Notes under the pieces: generated by a model | The model's input: only the letters and a program-made list of their open reading frames with translations | What the model was told of the DNA's origin: nothing | The model's database searches: none | Assembly (NCBI GenBank): GCA_002298165.1 | Contig: DBMI01000112.1 | Coordinates: forward strand, 1-11,157 | DNA: 11,157 nucleotides | Direction: 5' to 3' | Source: Desulfarculales bacterium UBA702 | GTDB lineage: Bacteria; Desulfobacterota; Syntrophobacteria; Syntrophobacterales; Syntrophobacteraceae | Position numbers and translations under genes: made by a program | Shown here: positions 1-6,024 of the stretch, piece after piece | How the letters are laid out: every line of letters begins with the position of its first letter | How positions within the stretch are numbered: position 1 is the first letter of the stretch

Positions 1-600
1 GAGGGTTACCAGAGCGGCGGGGTTGATTTCAAGCCGCTTCTGGTCAAAGTAAAACAAGCCAATCCCGACTTGATCTACATGATATCGTATGTAATGGACG
101 CATCGCTTCTCATGAATCAGGCAATGGAACTCAAACTCACCCCGAAGATTTTCGTGGGCGGCGGGGCCGGCTTCACTCTTCCCGAATTTATCCAGAATAC
201 CGGAAAAGCGGGTGAGAGCGTATTTTCAGCAACTCTCTGGTACCAGACACTGCCATATCCGGGGGCGATGGACTACTACAATAAGTTCGTCAAAAAATAC
301 AACATCGACACGGAATATCACGGAGCTGAAGGCTATGCTTCGGCCTACGTAATAGCCGATGCCCTCAAAAGGGCAAAATCCTCCTCACCTGAAGACGTTC
401 GCATGGCCATGACACAAACGGATATGATGACGGTATTCGGGCCTGTAAAGTTCGTCTCCTACGGAAAGATGACGCAGCAGAACAAGCTCCCAACTTACGT
501 GGTTCAATGGATAGACGGAAAGCTGGAAATGGTATGGCCCAAGGATATTGCAACGAAGCCCTACATTTATCCCGTTGAGTGGGAAAAGTTCTGGAAATAA
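1..600 (+). CDS. livK: LIV-type ABC transporter substrate-binding protein, C-terminal part (5' end outside window)
   Basis: The reading frame is open from base 1 and ends at TAA 598-600, giving the last 199 residues of a protein that starts before the window. It resembles the C-terminal half of periplasmic leucine/amide-binding proteins (Peripla_BP_6 family). The alternation of residues such as NPDLIYMISYVMDAS, a TLWYQTLP segment and an AYVIADALKRA helix followed by a closing VVQWIDGKL strand fits the type I binding-protein fold. Such proteins capture the ligand in the periplasm and deliver it to the LivHM permease. The four genes downstream in the same orientation are the matching permease and ATPases, which supports the call. 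The signal peptide and most ligand-binding residues are missing from the window, so the substrate cannot be inferred; amino acids, amides, urea and aromatic acids are all handled by relatives. Confidence 0.9.
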   Translation, partial: EGYQSGGVDFKPLLVKVKQANPDLIYMISYVMDASLLMNQAMELKLTPKIFVGGGAGFTLPEFIQNTGKAGESVFSATLWYQTLPYPGAMDYYNKFVKKYNIDTEYHGAEGYASAYVIADALKRAKSSSPEDVRMAMTQTDMMTVFGPVKFVSYGKMTQQNKLPTYVVQWIDGKLEMVWPKDIATKPYIYPVEWEKFWK

Positions 601-606
601 GCAGGT

Positions 607-641
607 GATCCGATGGGCAGGCCGAGCCTGCCCATCGGATC
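607..641 (+). promoter_or_regulatory. Perfect 16-bp intercistronic hairpin between livK and livH
   Basis: GATCCGATGGGCAGGC at 607-622 is exactly complementary to 626-641, with a CGA loop. It begins 6 bases after the livK stop. No T-run follows, so it is not a standard intrinsic terminator. In ABC operons a hairpin after the binding-protein gene commonly protects the upstream mRNA from 3' exonucleases or partly reduces readthrough, so that binding protein exceeds permease. That role is inferred here. The stem core TGGGCA/TGCCCA also occurs in the hairpins at 5475-5558, so a dispersed REP-type repeat is an alternative. Confidence 0.75.
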
Positions 642-681
642 AAGCAGTTAGTCCCGGTTCTGAGGCAAGGGAGATCAGTTA

Positions 682-1557
682 ATGGAAATGTTTATCCAGA
701 TGCTTGTTGCTGGAATTCTCATCGGCGGCATCTACGCACTTATCGGGCTGGGGATGACACTCATCATGGGCGTGATGCGCATCATCAACCTGGCGCACGG
801 CCAATTGATGATGGTCGCCATGTACATTACATACGTCCTGTACTTTTATTTGGGCATCGATCCTTATTTCGCTCTACTGGTGGCTATGCCCGCCCTTTTC
901 CTTCTGGGTGTCGCTATTCAGAAATACTTCCTTAACCCGCTGCTGAAAATAGATTCGATTATTCCGCAAAACCAGATACTAATGACTGTCGGCGTCGGTA
1001 TCGTGCTGACCGAGACTATACGGTTCATCTTTCGCTCCGATTACAAATCGGTTAAGACCTCCTACAGCTCGGCGACCTTCATGATAGGCAACATTTCCTG
1101 GAACGTACCGATGTTCGTGGCATTTGGCCTGGCTGTGGCGCTGACCGCGGGACTTTTCATCTTCCTTTTGAAAACCGATGCGGGAAAGTCCGTTCGGGCG
1201 ACGGCCCAGAACAAGGACGCCGCGATGATAATGGGAATCAATGCGGACTGGATTACTCAGCTTACCTATGGCCTCGGCGCCGCAATGGCAGCGGCGGGAG
1301 GCACTTTGCTTCTGCCCATTTACTACCTGTTCCCGGACGTTGGGAGCCAGTTTACGCTAAAAGCGTTCATCATAACGGTCCTTGGCGGAATGGGCAGTAC
1401 GGTCGGGGCTATTGTGGGAGGCATTGTGCTCGGGATTGCCGAAACGCTTGGGGCCACATATATATCCATGGATTTAAAGGACGCTTTCGGGATGGTGATC
1501 TTTGTAGTGGTGCTCGTCTTTATGCCGGGCGGCCTCAAAGAACTCACCAAGGTGTAA
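682..1557 (+). CDS. livH: LIV-type ABC transporter permease LivH
   Basis: This 291-residue polytopic inner-membrane protein has the usual length of LivH. It carries the family signatures: an early GLGMTLIMGVMRIINLAHG segment (about residues 22-40), a VGIVLTETIRF helix near the middle, and the cytoplasmic coupling loop VRATAQNKDAAMIMGIN (about residues 173-189), which contacts the ATPase subunits. A glycine-rich LGGMGSTVGAIVGGI segment follows near residue 235. With LivM it forms the translocation channel. The ATG at 682 is preceded by a purine-rich AAGGGAG (667-673). The 81-base gap from livK contains the hairpin at 607-641; the next gene begins 13 bases after the stop. Identification as a LivH-type permease is firm; the substrate is not known. 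Confidence 0.95.
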   Translation: MEMFIQMLVAGILIGGIYALIGLGMTLIMGVMRIINLAHGQLMMVAMYITYVLYFYLGIDPYFALLVAMPALFLLGVAIQKYFLNPLLKIDSIIPQNQILMTVGVGIVLTETIRFIFRSDYKSVKTSYSSATFMIGNISWNVPMFVAFGLAVALTAGLFIFLLKTDAGKSVRATAQNKDAAMIMGINADWITQLTYGLGAAMAAAGGTLLLPIYYLFPDVGSQFTLKAFIITVLGGMGSTVGAIVGGIVLGIAETLGATYISMDLKDAFGMVIFVVVLVFMPGGLKELTKV

Positions 1558-1569
1558 CAGGGGAATACG

Positions 1570-2547
1570 ATGGCAAAATACTCGAAATTCGCCGCGGTGG
1601 GGTTGCTGCTCGCTTTTCCGCTATTGGTCAGCTCCGACTACTACCGCCATATCATGATTCTGGCTCTTATGTGGGTGGTTATCGGCTCCTCATGGAACCT
1701 GCTGGCCGGCTATACTGGCCAGATTTCGTTCGGCCATGCGATTTTTTTCGGAGTGGGTGCATACTCGGCCGGGCTTTGCACAACCAAGCTCGGGATCTCG
1801 GCCTGGTGGGGAATGCTGATTGGCGGCCCGATGGCAATGCTTTTCGGATTTGTTCTGGGCGCAATCTGTTTTCGTCTGAGAGGGACCTACTTTAATCTGG
1901 CAACACTAGCTCTGGCCGAGATTTTGCGCCTGGTGGCCAAATCGTGGGTGAGTTTAACCGAAGGAATGATGGGAATTCTCACGATTCAGACCTTCCGGTC
2001 AAAGGTCCCTTACTATTATCTGGCCTTCGGAATTGCCGCCCTTTGCGTATTTGCAATCTGGGCGATCATCAGGTCCAAGTGGGGCTACTACTTCGTGGCT
2101 ATCCGCGAGGATCAGGACGCCGCCGAACACCTTGGCATAAGTGCTTTCCGCTACAAGAGCATATCGCTTCTGGTCAGCTCATTTTTTACCGGTGTTGCCG
2201 GAGCGTTCTATATGAACTACATGGGGTTCATAGACCCCGACGTGGTATTCTCGCTCTACTACATTTCGATAATGGCAATCCTGGTTGCAATCATCGGAGG
2301 CGCCGGAATGATTTGGGGACCTCCGGTCGGCGCCTTCATAATGGTTTTGCTCCAGGAACTCTTCCGCAGCGCTTTCTTCGGCTATTTGCCGAAATGGATC
2401 AGCGAGGCTCACGCAATGGCCTTCGGAATACTTGTAATCGTTGTAATCCGATTCATGGCCAACGGAGTAGTCGGCGACTGGGTAAAACTCTCCGGCCTCT
2501 TTACCAGGCAGAAAGCGCCTATACCTTCAGTCACAAGTGGGAATTAG
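1570..2547 (+). CDS. livM: LIV-type ABC transporter permease LivM
   Basis: This is a 325-residue hydrophobic protein, the second permease subunit. Family hallmarks are SWNLLAGYTGQISFGHA (about residues 41-57), the GTYFNLATLALAEILR helix, and the coupling loop AIREDQDAAEHLGI (about residues 178-191) followed by a FTGVAGAFYMNYMGFIDP stretch. About eight membrane segments can be seen, and the tail after residue 300 is polar. The ATG at 1570 follows an AGGGGAA ribosome binding site (1559-1565) and lies 12 bases after the livH stop, so the two are almost certainly cotranscribed. It would pair with LivH in the inner membrane, driven by LivG and LivF. Nothing is truncated and no key segment appears missing. 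Confidence 0.95.
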   Translation: MAKYSKFAAVGLLLAFPLLVSSDYYRHIMILALMWVVIGSSWNLLAGYTGQISFGHAIFFGVGAYSAGLCTTKLGISAWWGMLIGGPMAMLFGFVLGAICFRLRGTYFNLATLALAEILRLVAKSWVSLTEGMMGILTIQTFRSKVPYYYLAFGIAALCVFAIWAIIRSKWGYYFVAIREDQDAAEHLGISAFRYKSISLLVSSFFTGVAGAFYMNYMGFIDPDVVFSLYYISIMAILVAIIGGAGMIWGPPVGAFIMVLLQELFRSAFFGYLPKWISEAHAMAFGILVIVVIRFMANGVVGDWVKLSGLFTRQKAPIPSVTSGN

Positions 2548-2550
2548 AAC

Positions 2551-3264
2551 ATGCATTTTTTCGAAGTGCGCCGCCTCACAAAGGCTTTCGGCGGCCTGAT
2601 CGCCGTGAACGATTTGACCTTCCAGGTCGAGGAAGGCGAGATCTATGGGCTGATCGGGCCCAACGGTTCGGGCAAGACCACCGTTTTCAACCTTATAACC
2701 GGGTTCTATCCGATAACTTCCGGTGCCGTTCTGTTCCGTGGCAAGCAGTTGAATGGAATACCCACCTGGAAGGTCTGCAAGGAAGGGGTTGGACGAACGT
2801 TCCAGATAGTAAAGCCTCTTCGCCGCATGACGGTGCTTGAAAACGTGATGACATCCGCCTTCTGCAGGACGTCCAACACCCATGTCGCCAGGGATAAGGC
2901 ACTCGAAGTGCTTCATTTCTGCGAGATGGATAAAAAGATCGACTTTCCGGCAAAGGGTCTCACCATCGGAGACCGCAAACGGATGGAAATAGCCCGTGCG
3001 CTGGCAACTGCCCCCAAACTGCTGCTACTCGATGAGACGATGGCCGGCCTGACCCCCCAGGAGCAGTACGAAGGCGTGGAACTCATCAAGAAAATTCGAA
3101 AGTCCGGAATCACGATCATCATTGTCGAGCACATCATGCACGTGATCATGAACCTGTGCGATCGAATCCTTTGCATCAACTATGGCCAGGAAATCGTCAA
3201 GGGCTCTCCAAGCGAAGTAGCAAACAACCAGGCCGTTATAGAAGCATATCTCGGAAAGGAATAG
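2551..3264 (+). CDS. livG: LIV-type ABC transporter ATP-binding protein LivG
   Basis: This is a 237-residue cytoplasmic ABC ATPase. Visible motifs are Walker A GPNGSGKT (residues 36-43), the Q-loop glutamine Q85 in the sequence TFQIVKPL, an ABC signature region LTIGDRKRMEIARAL (137-151), Walker B LLLLDE with catalytic E162, and the H-loop histidine H194 (VEHIMH). The signature reads TIGDR instead of the textbook SGGQ, and Walker B is followed by TMAGL; both forms are ordinary for LivG-type subunits. The ATG at 2551 lies 3 bases after the livM TAG, and the ribosome binding site is only modest (GTGGGAA, 2537-2543), so translation is probably coupled to livM. It works as a heterodimer with LivF. 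Confidence 0.95.
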   Translation: MHFFEVRRLTKAFGGLIAVNDLTFQVEEGEIYGLIGPNGSGKTTVFNLITGFYPITSGAVLFRGKQLNGIPTWKVCKEGVGRTFQIVKPLRRMTVLENVMTSAFCRTSNTHVARDKALEVLHFCEMDKKIDFPAKGLTIGDRKRMEIARALATAPKLLLLDETMAGLTPQEQYEGVELIKKIRKSGITIIIVEHIMHVIMNLCDRILCINYGQEIVKGSPSEVANNQAVIEAYLGKE

Positions 3265-3266
3265 GA

Positions 3267-3971
3267 ATGCTGCGGGTCGAAAATGTCAATGCCGGCTATG
3301 GAGACGTACAGGTACTCTGGGATGTCTCGTTCCACGTCGGCCTCAACGAATTCGTTGTATTGGTGGGGGCAAACGGGGCCGGGAAGAGCACCATAATGCG
3401 AACCATATCGAGCATGGTGCCGCTTAGCAGCGGTGCGATCTGGTTCGAAAACCAACGCCTCGACCAGGTTACCGCCCACAAAATCGTCGAGCACGGTATT
3501 GCTCACGTGCCCGAGGCACGCCAGCTTTTTCCCGAAATGACGGTGGTTGAAAATCTCGAACTGGGGTCTCTTAAAGGTGAGGCTAAAAAGCAGCGTAAAC
3601 AGACGATCGAATGGGTATTCGAGCTGTTTCCACGCCTCAAGGAACGCAAAAAACAGCTTGCAGGGACCATGTCCGGTGGCGAACAGCAGATGCTTGCTAT
3701 CGCCCGTGGGCTCATGTCCAAGCCCAGGCTGATAATGTTTGACGAGCCGTCACTGGGTCTTTCCCCCCTGCTCACTCAAGAGATCTTCCGCCTGGCAACA
3801 AGGATTCACAGCGAGGGCCTTACAATTCTCATGGTCGAGCAGAACGTAAAACAGACGCTTGCAATCTGCGACAGGGCCTACGTACTCGAAAATGGCAGGA
3901 CAGTGCTGGAAGGAAAAGGAAAGGAACTCCTCGAAAACGAACAGGTAAAGAAGGCCTTCCTCGGGATTTGA
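3267..3971 (+). CDS. livF: LIV-type ABC transporter ATP-binding protein LivF
   Basis: This is a 234-residue ABC ATPase, the partner of LivG. Motifs are Walker A GANGAGKS (34-41), an EARQLFPEMTVVENL Q-loop region (83-97), signature SGGEQQ (136-141) and Walker B LIMFDE (155-160). The H-loop position is glutamine (VEQN, Q192), which is normal for LivF. I chose the ATG at 3267 because it starts at the conserved N-terminal LRVENVNAGYG, has an AAAGGA ribosome binding site at 3255-3260, and follows the livG stop by 2 bases. The frame is open further upstream to 3156, but that would overlap livG by about 110 bases with unrelated sequence. It is the last gene of the importer operon. Confidence 0.95.
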   Translation: MLRVENVNAGYGDVQVLWDVSFHVGLNEFVVLVGANGAGKSTIMRTISSMVPLSSGAIWFENQRLDQVTAHKIVEHGIAHVPEARQLFPEMTVVENLELGSLKGEAKKQRKQTIEWVFELFPRLKERKKQLAGTMSGGEQQMLAIARGLMSKPRLIMFDEPSLGLSPLLTQEIFRLATRIHSEGLTILMVEQNVKQTLAICDRAYVLENGRTVLEGKGKELLENEQVKKAFLGI

Positions 3972-3976
3972 TTCAA

Positions 3977-4068
3977 GCCTGTTATGCATCATCAAACAGG
4001 CAGGGCTGTGATCGGAGGGTTTGCGAACGACCGCACCCCGTGCCGAACCAAGTCCCTGCCTGTTTGAT
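3977..4068 (+). promoter_or_regulatory. Alternative inverted repeats downstream of livF (3' end structure or terminator)
   Basis: A perfect 15-bp inverted repeat pairs 3991-4005 (ATCAAACAGGCAGGG) with 4054-4068 across a 48-base spacer. The inner AACAGGC (3995-4001) can instead pair with an upstream GCCTGTT (3977-3983) across 11 bases, so the two foldings exclude each other. The position, 5 bases after the livF stop, suggests 3'-end formation or mRNA protection for the liv operon. No clear T-run follows 4068 (only TCTGATTGTTT), so intrinsic termination is not proven. Confidence 0.5.
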
Positions 4069-4160
4069 TCTGATTGTTTCCGACTTAAATAAGCTGTCTC
4101 GATAAAGGCGCCTGGGCCTTTAGGTAGTGAGGGAAAATCGAATGCTGGTCCAGCCGGCGT

Positions 4161-4352
4161 TTAGTGCCTGCAATCAAAGCCGGAACGCGGAGCGCGGCGA
4201 AGTATAATTCTATTGTAGATAAATCCGCGGGTATCAGGAATACGTACTTTGCTCTCCTGCAGCTCATATACATGACTCCCGGTAAGTCGTCTCCAAAGGA
4301 TAACGGCCCCCGAGAGGATTTTTTCAATCAGATCTTCAAGAACTTCCGGCAT
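4161..4352 (-). CDS. Small ORF with strong ribosome binding site, function unknown
   Basis: An ATG at 4352 on the minus strand opens a 63-residue frame beginning MPEVLEDLIEKIL. The reason for listing it is the AGGAGG motif at 4359-4364, placed 6 bases before the start, which is the best ribosome binding site in this gap. The product is basic in its second half (RIILRRAPR) with no membrane segment or known motif that I recognise. A second minus frame (4085-4327) overlaps it and would be joined by a one-base shift in the A6 run at 4319-4324. It could therefore be the frameshifted remnant of a gene of roughly 89 codons. It may also be noncoding. I do not recognise a family. Confidence 0.35.
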   Translation of the reverse strand: MPEVLEDLIEKILSGAVILWRRLTGSHVYELQESKVRIPDTRGFIYNRIILRRAPRSGFDCRH

Positions 4353-4455
4353 TCTCTTCCTCCTATAACTGGTATAAGAAGAAGATAACCATCCCCAATG
4401 GATAAGGAATGCATGCCGAGAATTTTTCTCCCTATGGTCGCAATCCGGCTTTGGC

Positions 4456-4586
4456 TAATACCAATTCGCGTTCAAGATGATGTAGTCCAGGCCCTTGTGC
4501 CCGTCCGGATTTTCCAACGCCCACAAGGGGCTATGCTACTTTTTTGAATGTGCTTCTCGTACAATCTTGAACGCGAATTGGTATAA
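4456..4586. mobile_element. MITE-like element with 20-21-bp perfect terminal inverted repeats
   Basis: Bases 4458-4478 (starting ATACCAATTCGCGTTC) are the exact reverse complement of 4564-4584, separated by 85 bases. If the ends are taken as TACC...GGTA (4459-4583, 125 bases), TAA flanks both sides (4456-4458 and 4584-4586), as expected for a short target duplication. The interior has no ORF, but a second inverted repeat pairs CCCTTGTG (4492-4499) with CACAAGGG (4522-4529). Size, perfect ends and flanking duplication fit a non-autonomous miniature inverted-repeat element moved by a transposase elsewhere. The family cannot be named without a search; a long imperfect RNA hairpin is the alternative. 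Confidence 0.6.
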
Positions 4587-4607
4587 GAGGGCAATCGTCG
4601 GTAGCGG

Positions 4608-4649
4608 AAAAAAAAGAAGGAAAGCCAGGGGCGGGGGTCCTGGCTTTCC
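4608..4649 (-). terminator. Intrinsic terminator on the minus strand
   Basis: GGAAAGCCAGG at 4619-4629 pairs perfectly with CCTGGCTTTCC at 4639-4649 (11 bp, 9-base loop). Read on the minus strand, the stem is followed by TTC and eight T residues (the A-run at 4608-4615), the standard rho-independent layout. On the plus strand no T-run follows. Nearby plus-strand genes therefore do not explain it; see the adjoining RNA candidate. Confidence 0.75.
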
Positions 4650-4715
4650 GGGGCGATAGAGATACGGGGTCTGGAACTAAAGATCTTGAAGGAGGGACTG
4701 TTAGTTATCGCACCC
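4608..4715 (-). ncRNA. Candidate small structured RNA ending at the minus-strand terminator
   Basis: Directly upstream of the terminator in the minus direction, 4650-4658 (GGGGCGATA) pairs with 4706-4715 (TATCGC-A-CCC, one bulged base). A nested AACTAA (4675-4680) pairs with TTAGTT (4701-4706), sharing only its last base. The layout, folded domain then GC-rich stem then T8, is that of a small RNA of roughly 110 bases. There is no ORF that needs the terminator. A weak -10-like TTTAAT (minus strand, 4733-4738) lies upstream, without a convincing -35. It could instead be the tail of an unseen transcript. Confidence 0.3.
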
Positions 4716-4745
4716 TACCAGATTCACTTCAAATTAAAATCAGGT

Positions 4746-4777
4746 CTATACAGTATTTTTAGCTACGCTATACAGTA
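4746..4777. repeat. Two 10-bp direct repeats spaced two helical turns apart
   Basis: CTATACAGTA occurs at 4746-4755 and again at 4768-4777, each followed by a T-rich tract, with a 22-bp start-to-start distance. Equal-face spacing in an intergenic region is typical of tandem regulator sites. They sit upstream of the lipoprotein gene (4864, +) and of the minus-strand RNA candidate, and could serve either. No regulator is identifiable from the sequence. Confidence 0.35.
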
Positions 4778-4863
4778 GTTTTTCCATAGATTGACTACAT
4801 AGTTGACGGGTGCCTTGTACTGCAAGAGGCAGCTCAAATTTCAAACAGGGATACACGCTAGAA

Positions 4864-5460
4864 ATGAAAAAATCTGGAATCCGCTATCTTGCACTTTTTG
4901 CCTTTCTTGCCGCTGCTAACCTTTCAGGATGTGCATCTATCCAGTCCACTAAACCCGACGTTAAAATGGCCGAGGCAAAGATGGTTGAAGCTGCCGATGC
5001 TCTCGACTACGTAAACCGTCAGTCTTCCGATTTTTATTCCCAGCTCGGATCACTAATGCAGGAAATCAAACGGTTTTGCGCAAAACCCGGGTGGCTGGAA
5101 TTCGAACAAATAATCCTTGAGTACCCTTCCTTGAAGGACCCGGACAACCGGGTAGAGTTGTCACCACCATTGGAGAAGCAGTTCTCGCAATGGGGGCGCA
5201 AGTGGAAATCTTCCTGGGAGCAAACGATGCTCGAATACCGCTACCTGGTCGATAAGTGCATCATTATCGAGGCCAAAAGACTGGCCGTGCGTGAAAGATT
5301 GATTGCCATACAGGCAAAGTACATCCAAGCCGCGATGCTCGAATTTTCCGCCGGCAGGGAAAAGCAGGGAAAAGAAATCTATGCCCTGGTGGAGCTGCTC
5401 GACAAAACCGGCGCTGAACTTCAATCGTACCAAACTGACGATCTGGGACTATACAGGTGA
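4864..5460 (+). CDS. Predicted lipoprotein of unknown function
   Basis: The product has 198 residues from the ATG at 4864. The N-terminus is a lipoprotein signal: MKKSGIR, a hydrophobic stretch to residue 18, and the lipobox LSGC with the lipidated cysteine at residue 23. Alanine follows the cysteine, which by the E. coli +2 rule would favour the outer membrane. The mature part is hydrophilic and looks almost entirely helical, with runs such as KMAEAKMVEAADALDYV and LLDKTGAELQSYQ. It holds two further cysteines, in KRFCAKP and VDKCIII. The frame is open upstream to a GTG at 4810, but the MKK signal peptide fixes the start at 4864 even though its ribosome binding site is weak. A TTGACT at 4791-4796 is a possible -35. 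I do not recognise a family. Confidence 0.75.
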   Translation: MKKSGIRYLALFAFLAAANLSGCASIQSTKPDVKMAEAKMVEAADALDYVNRQSSDFYSQLGSLMQEIKRFCAKPGWLEFEQIILEYPSLKDPDNRVELSPPLEKQFSQWGRKWKSSWEQTMLEYRYLVDKCIIIEAKRLAVRERLIAIQAKYIQAAMLEFSAGREKQGKEIYALVELLDKTGAELQSYQTDDLGLYR

Positions 5461-5474
5461 GGTAAGGCCATCAG

Positions 5475-5602
5475 GGTGGGCACAGCGCTCTATCGTGCCC
5501 ACCGGCAGCTTTGCGTATACGGGCAATGGCGGTGGGCATGGTAAAGCGTTATGCCCACGCTTTCCAAGAGATGCTGGATTCCCGCTAGAAGCATTCGGGA
5601 AT
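5475..5602. repeat. Cluster of three short hairpins, each with an 11-base loop
   Basis: GGTGGGCAC (5475-5483) pairs with 5495-5503. GTGGGCAT (5532-5539) pairs with 5551-5558. ATTCCCG (5578-5584) pairs with 5596-5602. Each loop is exactly 11 bases. The first two share a stem core, and the third resembles the widespread ATTCCCG/CGGGAAT type of palindrome. They begin 14 bases after the lipoprotein stop and have no T-run, so they are better described as REP-like repeats that may also stabilise the 3' end of that mRNA. Confidence 0.55.
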
Positions 5603-6010
5603 GACGAGTTAGGTTCGGATTTGCTGGAGTTCCTTCACGGTAAGTTGACGGCCATGGGATTTTATCCGGGTGCGGGGCACAAGAGTCTTAGATAAGGCGC
5701 AGTAATTTCGCTCTTCCGAGCCGTTTTACCCCTCGAACAAACCCTCTCGTCTACCCGGCTACAGCCAACTTTGAGCCTACCTGATTAGCCCACTCCATTA
5801 TTAACTACACTCTCCGCCGCTTTTTGCCGATCTTCCCTGACATAGCAGCATAATGTTGCGCTGAACTTAGCTGTGGCTGGCCGGCGGTATGGATAATACT
5901 TAAAATAAGAGCTTCGGTTTTGGCCGTGTAGAGTGATCAACCAGTTCGATCATCACCCTCACCCGAGGAGCAGGCTTTCTATTTTGGGGAATTGCGTAAA
6001 ATTCCGAGCT
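5603..6010. other. Intergenic stretch without a recognisable gene
   Basis: No frame here has a start with a ribosome binding site or protein-like composition. The only structure I see is TGATC (5934-5938) and GATCA (5948-5952) in inverted orientation across 9 bases, about 75 bases before the CoA-transferase start. This could be an operator but is short enough to be chance. A promoter for the 6025 gene must lie here; GATAAT at 5892-5897 resembles a -10 box, but no good -35 box is spaced correctly. Confidence 0.4.
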
Positions 6011-6024
6011 AAGGAGAATACTCC

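Noticed and set aside
1944..2840. 298-codon plus-strand frame overlapping livM and livG
   Set aside because: It lies in another frame across two clear transporter genes, has arginine/glycine-rich composition typical of an antisense or off-frame reading, and has no start signal of its own.
2527..2916. 129-codon minus-strand frame over the livG start
   Set aside because: Antisense to LivG Walker A coding sequence; no start signal and no recognisable motif.
3051..3060. LivG Walker B followed by T-M-A-G-L and a non-SGGQ signature as possible defects
   Set aside because: LivG-type subunits commonly diverge at these positions; the Walker A lysine, catalytic glutamate and H-loop histidine are all present.
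4690..4777. AAGGAGGG followed by a possible CTG-started 26-codon frame (plus strand)
   Set aside because: CTG starts are rare, the peptide shows no features, and the purine run lies within the loop of the candidate structured RNA.
5303..5695. 130-codon plus-strand frame at the end of the lipoprotein gene
   Set aside because: Half of it overlaps the lipoprotein gene out of frame and the rest crosses the hairpin cluster; no ribosome binding site and no protein-like pattern.
5981..5996. GG...GC spacing resembling a sigma-54 (-24/-12) promoter before the CoA-transferase
   Set aside because: The distance between the GG and GC elements is 6 bases, not the required 10, so it does not fit.
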